53,273 nt of DNA from a virus, in IMG/VR virus record IMGVR_UViG_3300033553_000194, positions 1 through 53,273 of that record; one strand, written 5' to 3'. Within the stretch, counting starts at the first letter, position 1. Every line of letters starts with the position of its first letter. Position numbers and translations under genes: made by a program. Under the pieces are notes generated by a model, which saw nothing but the letters and a program-made list of their open reading frames with translations, was not told where the DNA came from and made no database searches. This document shows positions 35,401-40,524 of the stretch, in pieces.

Positions 35401-35811
35401 CAAGGGGTTCCGTATCGAGAGACAATGCGACTGGATGAATATCCGTTGCTCGGAGTGTTCTATCGCGAGAATCCTGCAAAGAACTCTGAGTTTGTAGAAG
35501 AGCTTTATAAGATGGCAAACGAATCCGCGCAGATTAAGCGCTCCGTGGATGCTGCAAGAAAGGCCGGTGACCATGAGCGTTCTGATCAGATGAAATCCGA
35601 TAATTTGGAGAAGATGAGAGTCGGAAAGGCTATGCAAGATGGAGCCAAGAAGATGACTGGCTACGGCAAGAAGATCGCGCATATCCGCCAGGATTCAAGC
35701 ATGACGCCAGAGCAGAAGCGCGAAGCGATCGACGAAACGCTCACTGCGCGTAATCGGCGTGCAGCAGAAATTGCAAAGCGCGGAATTGGAGCTTGGGGCG
35801 GGTCGATTTAG
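26437..35811 (+). CDS. Giant polyvalent virion protein with ADP-ribosyltransferase-like and zincin-like domains
   Basis: A protein of 3124 residues, presumably packaged and injected with the DNA. Order of parts: an N-terminal region with Ala/Gly-rich hydrophobic stretches (about 190-290); coiled coils (750-920); a disordered linker (920-1120); an LPD1-type domain with zincin motif HEWAHAMDHYF (about 1450-1560) and its MFARAFEAY continuation; a second zincin-like motif HEGLH near 1910; an ADP-ribosyltransferase-like segment (about 2113-2230, LYRGGG, STGLN, AFSSEQI); and a long C-terminal LPD38-like region (about 2600-3020). These are the marks of polyvalent proteins thought to act on host targets or defences at entry. 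Three small ORFs lie nested in its linkers. Confidence 0.85.
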   Translation: MADIKTDGLPSWMIGGGDESPSAQIPSDDLPAWMKEGDPFSVRAARALGLETNPEKREQNKQETEKKFAQERGLRAQRSFADNVFRVEQDSGLVNPFIIDTQDKARDLGLNLAKGVVAVPETVVGVGNIVSGGHVGKAVEDSGVRFKDAKDFIGGFHSDRYKSAEQEIGQAQGFLNSLEALGKNPHNLMGRVVESVPSMGLGGAVSKVLPVGSAVVAAAAGEGIVGGGSAAEGFRQESVDKLITGKQAAASVFSGMGTALFSLLGGKAAAKLGIDDLDTVLASKAGSEIVEAMTPAANKAVGLKFLKGFVSEGLLEEMPQSMQERMFANYGNGKPLFEGVPESAAEGLLTGGVMGGSFSATHKGGHAEQSATDLTAPVQQTQSTSPNWTDPILGANNASTQPTAAGQPAAPSVVAAQSSQSQSGVIPGGATNPGLRDDDGTGLSDPVAAGASASGAESLVAGGNDAQQTQAVKPLNWFSFLKEKGVNPAALKTGTEQHAALKEEYTALKATPQAAMIAAAESQQTGEDPQLNAARDQIAQSGEVSAVKMANELGVSREEAGGLIEKITGKPAIEAIGKQADGIETPDGRMLVAPKPTALDDLESQVDQMLEQVKSPPAITGQVAPAVDQVPASIESAVQASQAIAATKKARATPDDLLGFLNASGGVSMGLKNDIDGDARGRPGLFRANGLNVDEIGAKMVEQGYITPDQATDQNEVLDHLRRAVGGERIMTAQGMQNAQAREEELKHRAGLVEQAGALGINHRSKSIDQLESAIDAHAQKVGAIESMSDAELADAIKAATAEKKKGKTFKNQREWQNLTDEKAKRQALALVAKREASEAKRLANLAAEQEELMQAVERFAAEFGSESEGVRWAMERAGRIENEADAGMRKSGYAALSRTINSGLDERQAEAARIDKIIEDSFNEDTHPRLQQDNLPGDEGDVGQVHAGAASEGNSVGGGYDRNQGDQSFSLESHDVSGLKAKTEREGDQALADKATADAQREGFTLAPQAAQESRSAGTADMFGGPSVADYQASQQAKQKTAGQQGGPDLFSEPAQSNNDQEAKPAQGKDSGESVAEKARADQESDVSQKAEKVSTSAEPVQNPAQSMQVSAKIEDAGDQLHWNRKNPWRGGGLKFEDLVDKNDTMRVKLTTKGKVWAKPDWAGWVKGLEQYDDNTREAMTIAGRLAKNVYDAIPASPNTKDDESLRRYIETVTQIKEATEQFLNDPDGVKKMLVETFAGSNDSLRRFTEGVKQAKHPIFAAVFPDQAGGAKWVQGTESHRRGVLAGKAVGAMQWNNRDYAKAKQDIDANGWPAKREAWQRQGLKIISRDDVRAAVGNTSQGRYLPGLRYPGGRWEGVTKDSVDTRAEAQVIADQAQAALPEFRLIGKTGRIIGDYKTEAAAIESARATTAKQGGRDEKEASEVWTLDTAKRIGAERRPHGKNVSSDELKEAFGFRGVNFGKWVPQDERQKHLNHAHDSFSDLAELLGVPPKALSLNGMLGIAFGAQGSGGGTAAHFVPGVNEINLTRTSGVGSLSHEWAHAMDHYFGVQAGLERDADPFVSELASRHERRWPAGAEIRPEIREAFVSLNKSLKERIETPAETDARKRDQVARARKGLDSFIERHGLDGKISAEVMAQLRAGVAGENVKLDNSSRKRYPETVGAIVKNVGEEAGFGKDDIQSLDAVVGMVKMTLDSLKTDAGSGRAIHTQFYKALQGIQNDSKKKQNGKDYWTQPTEMFARAFEAYAFDKLLQSESRNDYLVSDNRSDEDAPHGDERLAIGQAFDTLVAGIQTKETESGVTMAMRTRDYPRAGRALFMGESGKLETKKISTEDVRAAITPLVRSAKNLPPLQVYKSTEQLKKGDEVDQAAYAWMKDRNGLDSMPALMSNGRIYIFADSLSSIDQAREAILHEGLHYGLRGIMDSDTRDALMLQIRQANPGIAKAAREFLIENEDASEVEAIEEVIAEWSQNNEMSNLKGWAKIVATVRSWLRKQGFVRSWSDNDIRQLLIDAQDYWLRAPKNGYAKAVQAGTRAMAGNENSGYSDEEAAFFASQGIEVNRGKTNDAGRDASSGSRAPGGNSERLQGEAGFTNLAGEPAAPAWLDSSIAVSGVTGAPTVLYRGGGRKLAASDFDSGLGRSTGLNTAHFGVWLTTDGNEARGYGEIVERFHLDVRNPKRYGAEGPPAVGSPQEARALVAKLKAAGFDGIRIDYTEVGGAVHYVAFSSEQIIRPKDDGKTRAMRNYTPDEQAFRQKAGIGARPTMIQKLRRWGDGVRDSMSWDAFRQGALDQFHGIALAEARTVGALPVEQSAYVTARLATGASSVMRGLLMHGQAKWASNGQHLEKIDGTKGLLDILKPVEGQLDDWLGWMVANRANRLMSEGKENNFTADDIKAGLALANGREAEFKAVANEFAAFKRSVLDISEQAGLIDPAGRRLWDHADWIPFYRQMENDTAKAPGGKRGLSKQSSGIRQLKGGESAMNDPLENILMNFQHLIDASLKNNAMRKVVKNLDGSDIMESVGYGMQGVMIPRDQVEKQLIAAGTPQQMIDAMPPEAFEGLAKMWALHAPEGKDIVRVMDDGKPHFYRVNDPLLLRAVTSFEPINFPGLGTARAFKRLLTRSVTATPAFMARNFIRDSASTAIISRDRTVVLGAMRGMMKSYKEEGGFEDMLFAGASFAGGQSEGADPESTAIAMRRALREKGFSASSADEFMASLIDTPMKMWEKYKHISDSIENANREAVYEAAEKAGKSKTSAAFEAKDLMDFSLRGSWAGYQILADVTPFLNARVQGLYRLGRSDPKQIALRSAMMLVLPSIMIALANAGDSDYEELPDWEKDTYWHIFVGGKHFRIPKPFEVGVIFATIPERMTRTMLGNDSPKKLASRVWFNIADQFNLAQWPQFAKPALEVWANEDGFRKSPIENQSDEGKLPSMRSSYYTSDTMKALAGIVPGVSDATGLSPKRLEYLWNGYLGSVGATALGVSDFVVRRAQGVPYRETMRLDEYPLLGVFYRENPAKNSEFVEELYKMANESAQIKRSVDAARKAGDHERSDQMKSDNLEKMRVGKAMQDGAKKMTGYGKKIAHIRQDSSMTPEQKREAIDETLTARNRRAAEIAKRGIGAWGGSI
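27626..27853 (+). CDS. Nested small ORF in the polyvalent gene (1)
   Basis: This 75-residue ORF lies in the +1 frame, with GGAG six bases before the ATG. The product is a plausible folded protein (LPLWLRKAVKAKAVSYQEAQ, then YLIQLPPELAQAEQNLWLLE), whereas the host frame here is a Gly/Ala/Ser/Gln linker. Possibly a separate gene overprinted in the linker. Function unknown. Confidence 0.45.
   Translation: MPAHSLQPQDSPQHLPLWLRKAVKAKAVSYQEAQQIQGFAMMTEPGYLIQLPPELAQAEQNLWLLEAMTPSKRRQ
29207..29377 (+). CDS. Nested small ORF in the polyvalent gene (2)
   Basis: This 56-residue ORF lies in the +1 frame, with AGAGGA eight bases before the ATG. It reads as a compact helical protein (DFSKIISPETRAMLDKFTPE, then QRQKVTQLAADMIVTKAIKA). 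The host frame here is Gly/Asp-rich linker. It is the best supported of the three nested ORFs. Confidence 0.5.
   Translation: MKIPTPDFSKIISPETRAMLDKFTPEQRQKVTQLAADMIVTKAIKASALNRTTFQD
32618..32821 (+). CDS. Nested small ORF in the polyvalent gene (3)
   Basis: This 67-residue ORF lies in the +1 frame from a GTG preceded by TGAGGT. It reads as a helical protein (MTLAEMRAVEAAHQEAIANG, then LPPGSIQVLQYLASLE). It ends a few codons into the ADP-ribosyltransferase-like segment; the host frame before that is a Gly/Ser/Ala linker. Confidence 0.45.
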   Translation: MEKQMTLAEMRAVEAAHQEAIANGYKAKPASQILRENPQLPPGSIQVLQYLASLERQPSYIEAVEEN

Positions 35812-36026
35812 CCGAAGATTCGGGGCCCTAGATCGGCACCGACTTCGACGATTACGCCGATTGCTGCCAAGCAAAAAAGCAGGCCGAAGAAGCGATCTTC
35901 AGACCAGCGATCAATGCGGGAATGAAGTGCTACGCCTGCGCCGATCAGAAGCGCGCCGAGCAGGAAAGACCACTGCAGCGATAGAATTCCGGCTACGACA
36001 AGCAGGAGAACGATTGCGAATTGCAT
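35808..36026 (-). CDS. Small hydrophobic membrane protein
   Basis: A 72-residue protein that is nearly all membrane: hydrophobic stretches at about 3-32 and 48-65, joined by a charged loop (SRIDRWSEDR). It is the last gene of the leftward lysis cassette and overlaps the end of the polyvalent gene by four bases, tail-to-tail. Could be an antiholin or accessory holin; not shown. Confidence 0.55.
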   Translation of the reverse strand: MQFAIVLLLVVAGILSLQWSFLLGALLIGAGVALHSRIDRWSEDRFFGLLFCLAAIGVIVEVGADLGPRIFG

Positions 36027-36076
36027 GCCGAAAGTATGTGGCGCGATCCAGAATCAAGCAAGGGCGTGAATAGGGG

Positions 36077-36178
36077 TTACTTGCGGGGCGGATTGGCGCG
36101 AGCTTCACGCAAGCGCTGTGCTTCGCGCAAGATCCAAGCGAAGCGATTGCCGTCTGTCTTAGGGTTGTATTCGGTCAT
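36077..36178 (-). CDS. Very small protein after Rz1
   Basis: A 33-residue, charged helical product (TEYNPKTDGNRFAWILREAQ then an Arg-rich end). Its ATG overlaps the stop of Rz1 (ATGA), the joining style of this cassette. Function unknown. Confidence 0.5.
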   Translation of the reverse strand: MTEYNPKTDGNRFAWILREAQRLREARANPPRK

Positions 36179-36417
36179 TTACAGCCCGCCATTTGTGTTT
36201 TTAACTCGCCGACGTAGCCTTTGGCCGCGTTCAAGTCTTGCAGAAGCGCTCTGCTTGCGCCTTGCTCGCCAGGATATTCGCCGAATCCAAATCGGTAGTC
36301 GGGCGATGCTGGCACAGGGCCAAGACACGGCACCGACACAGGAACTTCCACGCGTACCGTCTTGGGATTGCACGCCGGCAAGGTAAGTAGCAGGCAGGCC
36401 ATCAGGACATATCTCAC
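36175..36417 (-). CDS. Rz1: Rz1-like outer-membrane spanin lipoprotein
   Basis: An 80-residue protein with a lipoprotein signal: a short hydrophobic stretch ending in the lipobox LPAC. A Pro/Val-rich mature part follows (VEVPVSVPCLGPVP). It would sit in the outer membrane and pair with Rz to fuse the membranes at lysis. The GTG at 36417 is chosen because it makes a GTGA overlap with the Rz stop. Unlike lambda, it follows Rz rather than lying inside it. Confidence 0.75.
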   Translation of the reverse strand: MRYVLMACLLLTLPACNPKTVRVEVPVSVPCLGPVPASPDYRFGFGEYPGEQGASRALLQDLNAAKGYVGELKTQMAGCK

Positions 36418-36782
36418 AGCCGCCCCCACGCTTCTTTGAGGTTGTCCGCGCAATTGCCCTGCAGCTTGCCTATCCAATCGTCGCGCTTCTTAGCGGCATT
36501 GCGCTGGGCGATCGCATCCTTTTCGGCGCGCTGGCGGGCTGTGTTCGCCGCATCTGCGGCGGTGCGTAGTTGGGCAACTGCTGAATTCTGCTGCTCGATG
36601 GAAAGCTCCAGCTCGTGAATGCGCTCAACCTTTTTCGTGGCGTCACGCAAATGGTCGCGCTCCAGCCGCCAGCCATTGATGACGGCCCCGGCTCCGGCCG
36701 CCAGTAGCAGCACCAGCAGCACGCCGACCACGCGCGCGGCGATCATGTACGGGTTTGGAATTGTCGGGAAAGGGTAGTTCAT
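36414..36782 (-). CDS. Rz: Rz-like inner-membrane spanin
   Basis: This 122-residue protein has one N-terminal membrane segment (about residues 14-35, VVGVLLVLLLAAGAGAVI) and a periplasmic coiled coil (ATKKVERIHELELSIEQQNS onward) with a Cys near the end. That is the i-spanin plan. ATGA overlap with the gene before. Confidence 0.8.
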   Translation of the reverse strand: MNYPFPTIPNPYMIAARVVGVLLVLLLAAGAGAVINGWRLERDHLRDATKKVERIHELELSIEQQNSAVAQLRTAADAANTARQRAEKDAIAQRNAAKKRDDWIGKLQGNCADNLKEAWGRL

Positions 36783-36955
36783 GATTTACCTTCTATTGCC
36801 TTCCCGATCCAGCCGAGGACGATGCCGATAATCAACGTCCATACTGCGATGTAGTCTTTCCACGGCAGCGCGCCAGTAATCACGCCGTAGCCTGTGACGA
36901 TCAGCAGCGAAACGATGATCGCGCCAGCAGCCCAAAGGATGAATTTCAGAATCAT
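36779..36955 (-). CDS. Small two-segment membrane protein in the lysis cassette
   Basis: This 58-residue protein has hydrophobic segments at about 3-25 and 36-51 separated by LPWKDY, with a short basic tail. It overlaps the DUF5675 gene by four bases and Rz by four bases. A second holin or antiholin is likely by place and shape, unproven. Confidence 0.6.
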   Translation of the reverse strand: MILKFILWAAGAIIVSLLIVTGYGVITGALPWKDYIAVWTLIIGIVLGWIGKAIEGKS

Positions 36956-37410
36956 GGCGCGTCCTTTATCTCGATGAATAAACGTCCCTTCGCCAAGTCT
37001 GCGCGGGCCTCTGCGTTGAATCGTTCGATTGCGCGCCGGGATTCGGCGACGCCGGTTTCCGTTCCGCGCAAGCCGAGGATCAGGCAGCCTTCGGTATCGT
37101 CTGCATCGGTGCCGGAATGGATGCGAATTCCCTGAAATCCACTCTTGCCGTCCACCCGGCGCAGCTCCAGCACGTTCTTTTTGAAGCGCGGGCTGTACGT
37201 GTCCAGCACTTGATACCGCCCTGCCGGAATCGCCGTTACGCCGGGGATCTTCCCTTGACAAGTGGTCTGCGTGCAGTTGGTCAGCGTGCGCACAGGGTCT
37301 TCGACCGTGGCGTAGTTGTTGGTGCCTGTAACCAGAAGGCCGAGGGTGAAGGCAATGGCTGCGACCCATGTCGTCGGCTTGCGCATCAGGCTATAGGTTG
37401 TGTCAGCCAT
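36952..37410 (-). CDS. DUF5675-like lysis-cassette protein, possible wall-active enzyme
   Basis: This 152-residue protein has one weakly hydrophobic N-terminal segment (about 13-29, WVAAIAFTLGLLVTG), like a signal-anchor-release sequence. The rest matches DUF5675: IPAGRYQVLDTYSPRF, then IRIHSGTDADDTEGCLILG. The His ... Gly-Cys pattern recalls L,D-transpeptidase (YkuD) active sites. No lysozyme, amidase or transglycosylase occurs elsewhere in the window, and this gene takes the endolysin position between holin and spanins. Wall-cutting activity is an inference. Confidence 0.65.
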   Translation of the reverse strand: MADTTYSLMRKPTTWVAAIAFTLGLLVTGTNNYATVEDPVRTLTNCTQTTCQGKIPGVTAIPAGRYQVLDTYSPRFKKNVLELRRVDGKSGFQGIRIHSGTDADDTEGCLILGLRGTETGVAESRRAIERFNAEARADLAKGRLFIEIKDAP

Positions 37411-37687
37411 CCTGATCAACCATTCGGCTTTTTTGCCACGCTGACCATGCCTGAACACACACCCCGATAAATCCAAGAATCCCAGCTGTTGCCCCTGAAT
37501 GAGCATCCATCCATGACACAAGACCCAATGCGTAGCCGCCGAGATAGCCTGTCGATGCAACCCAAATTGATCGGCCGAGCGGCTCCCCAATATCGTGACG
37601 GTGCCGCCATATGAAAGTAAGTAGGAGTGCGATTGATACGCCGGCTATTGCAAGCATCAAGCGAACTCTGGATATTTTTTCACTCAT
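37403..37687 (-). CDS. Holin
   Basis: This 94-residue protein has a membrane segment at about 8-25, a second weaker one at 40-57 and a third at 66-83, with a charged tail (AWQKSRMVDQDG). First gene of the leftward lysis cassette, 35 bases after copy 6 of the 15-mer. The pattern fits class I/II holins, which make membrane holes at lysis. The start at 37687 is chosen over 37732 because the longer version would include the promoter element. Confidence 0.7.
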   Translation of the reverse strand: MSEKISRVRLMLAIAGVSIALLLTFIWRHRHDIGEPLGRSIWVASTGYLGGYALGLVSWMDAHSGATAGILGFIGVCVQAWSAWQKSRMVDQDG

Positions 37688-37722
37688 GCGCGCGGCGCTC
37701 CCTGTCATTGTTGACGGGAGGG

Positions 37723-37737
37723 TGGCATACACGGCGC
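37723..37737 (-). promoter_or_regulatory. Late-promoter-like 15-mer, copy 6 (minus)
   Basis: GCGCCGTGTATGCCA on the minus strand, 35 bases before the holin start. Just after the terminator of the SGNH gene, so lysis genes have their own start. Confidence 0.75.
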
Positions 37738-37775
37738 GTGCGACTGGAGCCTATCATTCAAAAATTTGTGGGCGT

Positions 37776-37801
37776 AAAAAAGCCCGCGTGTGGCGGGCTT
37801 T
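37776..37801 (-). terminator. Rho-independent terminator after the SGNH gene
   Basis: AGCCCGC/GCGGGCT stem (37781-37787, 37793-37799) followed on the minus strand by TTTTTT. Separates the appendage gene from the lysis cassette. Confidence 0.8.
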
Positions 37802-37829
37802 GTTCAATCGTTGTTAAGAGGGGTTGGAC

Positions 37830-39317
37830 TCATCGTTCCGACGCTAGAGCCACGGCTGCAGCGATAACGCCGCTGGCAACAGTCTGGCCTGCCGGGTTAA
37901 GGTGCTTGCCGTCACCACTATTAAATGCAGGCAACAACTGCGCAACGTTCGCCGGATCTGAACAGGCGGTGGAAATATCCGCCTTGACAATACCGGGCAA
38001 CGCCATCCCCCATGCGTTTTGTGCGACACGCAACACCTCTTGCGGAGCAGTGAGGTCAGAGGCAGGCATCAACGTAACGAGGATCGGGGTGGTCCCGTAT
38101 TTACGGCAAACCTCAACATCCGCTACAACCCTTGCACGCATCGCCGAGAAACCTGCCGCGCTCAAATCCCCATCATTGCCCGAGCCCAGCAGGATCAGCG
38201 CAAACCTTGGCAGAATCAGCGGGATGGTCGTGCTAATCTGATTCATAGAGGTGATTGAGTTTTGGCCGGACTGTGCAGCCACGTAGGGTGAAACCTTGAG
38301 ATAAGCGGTGGACAGCAATGCTGCGGCTTTAAATACCATGCCGTAGGTGTTCGCCTCTGCCGCGTAGGCCGCCAGCGTCGAGCCACCAAATGCGGCGAGC
38401 GTGTAGCTCGGCACGTCAAACGTCCAGATCGCGCCAGATGGGCAAATCAACTGCCCCGCCGTCAGTGCAATGCCTGTGGTGTCTGCGATAATTCCGCCAG
38501 CGAATCCAGACTTGTAAATCTGTCCAGTTTCTGCAGCAAACGCGGTTAGCTCCCCTGCGCCGGGGTTAAGCGCACAGCCGGAGCCCGCGAAATAACTGCG
38601 GAAGTACGCATAAGTTCCGAAGCCGGCTGGCGGGGTGTAAAGATCACTGAGCACCTGTGTGATAACAGATTGCGGAGAAGTTCCTACGGCGATTGGAAGC
38701 GCAACGGTGGAAGCACCTACACATGTTGCTGCTGTCCACGTCAGCGCGGCCCCGTTGTCTCCGTCTGTGTTGCCCGTGGCGATCTTCATCCCGCCAAGCG
38801 TACTGGCGGTTGCTGTACCATTCTCGTAGATGGCTCGCAACCCCGTCGCTCCTGCTGGCACAGGGTGCTGATTGGCAATGGTGACGTTGTTGGTGCCTGC
38901 AGCAAATGGCGGGGATGTGTGGATGCGGTGCGCCGATGCAAACCGGGTGGGCGTCTCGTAAATCACACCCCCGCCCGCCGTTAATTCAATCCCCCCGGAG
39001 AGAGTCTTGTCGTAAGTCACGTTTCGCCCGCCGCGCGCACGGCACTGGATCATGCCGTCTCCAGACAGATACCGCACACGCACACGCAGGTCATCGCCGG
39101 GCTCAGCATAGCCAATGTCCGCCCAATCCTCCCCTATAATCGTTGCCTCTTTGACGAGCGTCCATTCGGCTCCGGATCCAACCTCGAGCGCCACAGTTAC
39201 GCTGGTTCCGCTCCTCAGCCAGCCCTGAACTAGATGGCCGTCAAGATACGGCTCAAAGTCGGCAGTCTTTCCGACCGCAACGTTTCCGATGATTCGTGTG
39301 CGCTGATTGATGTCCAT
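37830..39317 (-). CDS. SGNH-hydrolase appendage (tailspike-like) protein
   Basis: This 495-residue protein's N-terminal beta-rich part (1-230) would attach to the virion or bind sugar. The C-terminal half has SGNH/GDSL hydrolase blocks: FGGST near 311 (nucleophile Ser; the usual Asp of GDS is Gly), GSGND near 378, and DGKHLNP near 471 (Asp...His). Such phage enzymes remove acetyl or other ester groups from capsule or O-antigen. It is read leftward from its own 15-mer element, apart from the main fibre gene, as host-range modules often are. Confidence 0.75.
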   Translation of the reverse strand: MDINQRTRIIGNVAVGKTADFEPYLDGHLVQGWLRSGTSVTVALEVGSGAEWTLVKEATIIGEDWADIGYAEPGDDLRVRVRYLSGDGMIQCRARGGRNVTYDKTLSGGIELTAGGGVIYETPTRFASAHRIHTSPPFAAGTNNVTIANQHPVPAGATGLRAIYENGTATASTLGGMKIATGNTDGDNGAALTWTAATCVGASTVALPIAVGTSPQSVITQVLSDLYTPPAGFGTYAYFRSYFAGSGCALNPGAGELTAFAAETGQIYKSGFAGGIIADTTGIALTAGQLICPSGAIWTFDVPSYTLAAFGGSTLAAYAAEANTYGMVFKAAALLSTAYLKVSPYVAAQSGQNSITSMNQISTTIPLILPRFALILLGSGNDGDLSAAGFSAMRARVVADVEVCRKYGTTPILVTLMPASDLTAPQEVLRVAQNAWGMALPGIVKADISTACSDPANVAQLLPAFNSGDGKHLNPAGQTVASGVIAAAVALASER

Positions 39318-39348
39318 GTCCGAGGCTCCTGAAAAGATACTCAGAGCC

Positions 39349-39363
39349 TGACATACACGGCGC
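39349..39363 (-). promoter_or_regulatory. Late-promoter-like 15-mer, copy 7 (minus)
   Basis: GCGCCGTGTATGTCA on the minus strand, 31 bases before the SGNH gene start. Confidence 0.75.
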
Positions 39364-39375
39364 AGGAGGCGATCG

Positions 39376-39440
39376 GCTTATTTGCGCAATTCCATACTTG
39401 CGGAATTGATGGCTTGCGCAATTTCGTGAGTGCGTAACCA
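39376..39440. repeat. Iterated TTGCG/CGCAA sequence cluster, par region (a)
   Basis: TTGCGCAATT, CTTGCGGAATT and CTTGCGCAATTTCG with GTGCGTAA recur within 65 bases at the 3' end of the small partner gene. Related clusters lie at 39625-39690 and 40254-40300. A centromere-like (parS) or operator role is possible. Confidence 0.45.
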
Positions 39441-39626
39441 CGTATCAAAGGACGCCACCAGAATCTCCTGATGGCTAAGCCCGGTATCGATGGCGGCTAG
39501 GCGCATGGCAATGTAGCGTGTTCCGTCCAGCTTTACTGTGACAGCCTTAGCCCCGCGCTTTGTTGTGGCCTGCACTGCCTTTTTAACGAGCCCGCCCATG
39601 CCCGGAAGTTGCTGCTGCCTGCTCAT
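39378..39626 (-). CDS. Small partition partner (ParB-like) protein
   Basis: This 82-residue basic protein has KRGAKAVTVKLDGTRYIAMR, which looks like a ribbon-helix-helix strand, then helices. It follows parA with an ATGA overlap, as small DNA-binding partners do in type Ib partition cassettes. The family is inferred from context and shape. Confidence 0.55.
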   Translation of the reverse strand: MSRQQQLPGMGGLVKKAVQATTKRGAKAVTVKLDGTRYIAMRLAAIDTGLSHQEILVASFDTWLRTHEIAQAINSASMELRK

Positions 39627-40254
39627 TTGCGCAACTCCGCGCCTGCGCACTTGCCCAATTGCGAAATCACGTAATCCCGCAAATGCCCAACTTCGACGGC
39701 TGACTTGCTGCATGCGTCAATCTCCTGTGCGGTGCGGCCGTCGATCATGCTGGCCTGGTAGTCAATGCGGTGATGTAGGATGACGGGCGCAACGGTTCCA
39801 TGCTGGGAAAGTTCGATAGCAGCGGCTCCGGTAAGCCTGGCTCGCGGTGTTGCGCCATTTATCACAAACAGCATGCGCTTTGATTCGGCCTCGATCAGAT
39901 CCACGGTCGCGCCGACTGCGCGCAGATCGTGTGGGCTTGGTCGGGTTGGAACGATCACCAGATCCGCCACGCGGATTGCTTTACGGATGTCAGACGTGAC
40001 GGCGGGCGGCGTGTCAATAATCAGGTATCGATACCCGCGCGAAGCAATGCGCTGAACGTCCTTGTCGATGTCGGACAGATCGGCGCTAAACAATACCGGC
40101 GCTTCATTCTGTCGGGCGTGAAACCAGTCTGTCAGACTGGCTTGCGGGTATGTGTCGATGATCGCCCCCCTTCGCCCAGCGCTACCGATAGATGCCCGGC
40201 AATGGTTGTCTTCCCGACGCCGCCCTTTCTGGATGCCACAACAATGATTTTCAC
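39623..40254 (-). pseudogene. parA: ParA-type partition ATPase, frameshifted
   Basis: GTG start at 40254. The first frame carries the deviant Walker A, KGGVGKTT, near residue 10 and runs to a run of six G (40165-40170 on the plus strand as C). The rest continues in the -1 frame as GAIIDTYPQASLTDWF, then YLIIDTPPAV (Walker B-like) to the stop at 39623. Joined, it is a normal small ParA/Soj-type ATPase of about 210 residues. One extra G would restore the frame. The break may be an assembly error, a true mutation or, less likely, -1 frameshifting. Confidence 0.75.
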
Positions 40255-40300
40255 AATTGCCCCTTTGCGTAAGCGCGTGATTGCGTAGGTGCGTAGTGTG
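40254..40300. repeat. Iterated GCGTA repeats upstream of parA
   Basis: TTGCGTAAGCGCGTGATTGC then GTAGGTGCGTAG: three GCGTA units at about 10-17-base spacing directly upstream of the parA start. Placement fits an operator/centromere for the partition pair. Confidence 0.45.
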
Positions 40301-40396
40301 TCGGCGTTGATAGGCTGATGCGAGGGCAGGAAAGGGCCCTCGAAAAGACTGCGGCCCCACACCGTTTCCGATGCAGGGCCGCTGATGCCGGTTATG

Positions 40397-40404
40397 TTAT
40401 CCGG
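40397..40404 (-). other. Possible integrase arm-type site, left of tRNA
   Basis: TTATCCGG is the complement of the CCGGATAA repeated at 40821-40838. A single left-arm copy on the other side of the tRNA gene from the main group. Confidence 0.4.
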
Positions 40405-40448
40405 CCTGGACTTGTTTGCTCGCCTCCCGGCAAAAGCGCCAGCATGTT

Positions 40449-40524
40449 TGGAGCGGGAAGCCGGGTTCGAACCGGCGACAGTCAGTTTGGAAAACTGAAG
40501 CTCTACCAACTGAGCTATTCCCGC
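40449..40524 (-). tRNA. tRNA-Gly (anticodon UCC)
   Basis: All arms fold: acceptor GCGGGAA/TTCCCGC, D stem GCTC/GAGC, anticodon stem TCAGT/ACTGA with loop TTTCCAA (anticodon TCC), T arm GCCGG-TTCGAAC-CCGGC, and a coded 3' CCA. Complete and apparently functional. It lies between integrase arm-type repeats, so it is probably also the attachment core: the phage would enter a host tRNA-Gly and carry a full copy. Confidence 0.92.

Noticed and set aside
26437-35811. N4-type virion RNA polymerase, suggested by protein size and N4-gp56 capsid
   Set aside because: No T7-like polymerase motifs were seen; the recognisable parts are polyvalent-protein domains (LPD1, ART-like, LPD38-like).
7713-39363. The 15-mer as a sigma54 promoter
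   Set aside because: No consistent TGGCAC-N5-TTGCA spacing follows across copies, and copies ending CCA, CTA or TCA lack the -24 box.
39623-40254. Programmed -1 frameshift in parA
   Set aside because: The G6 run is slippery, but ParA families are not known to need it, and a single-base indel or sequencing error is simpler.
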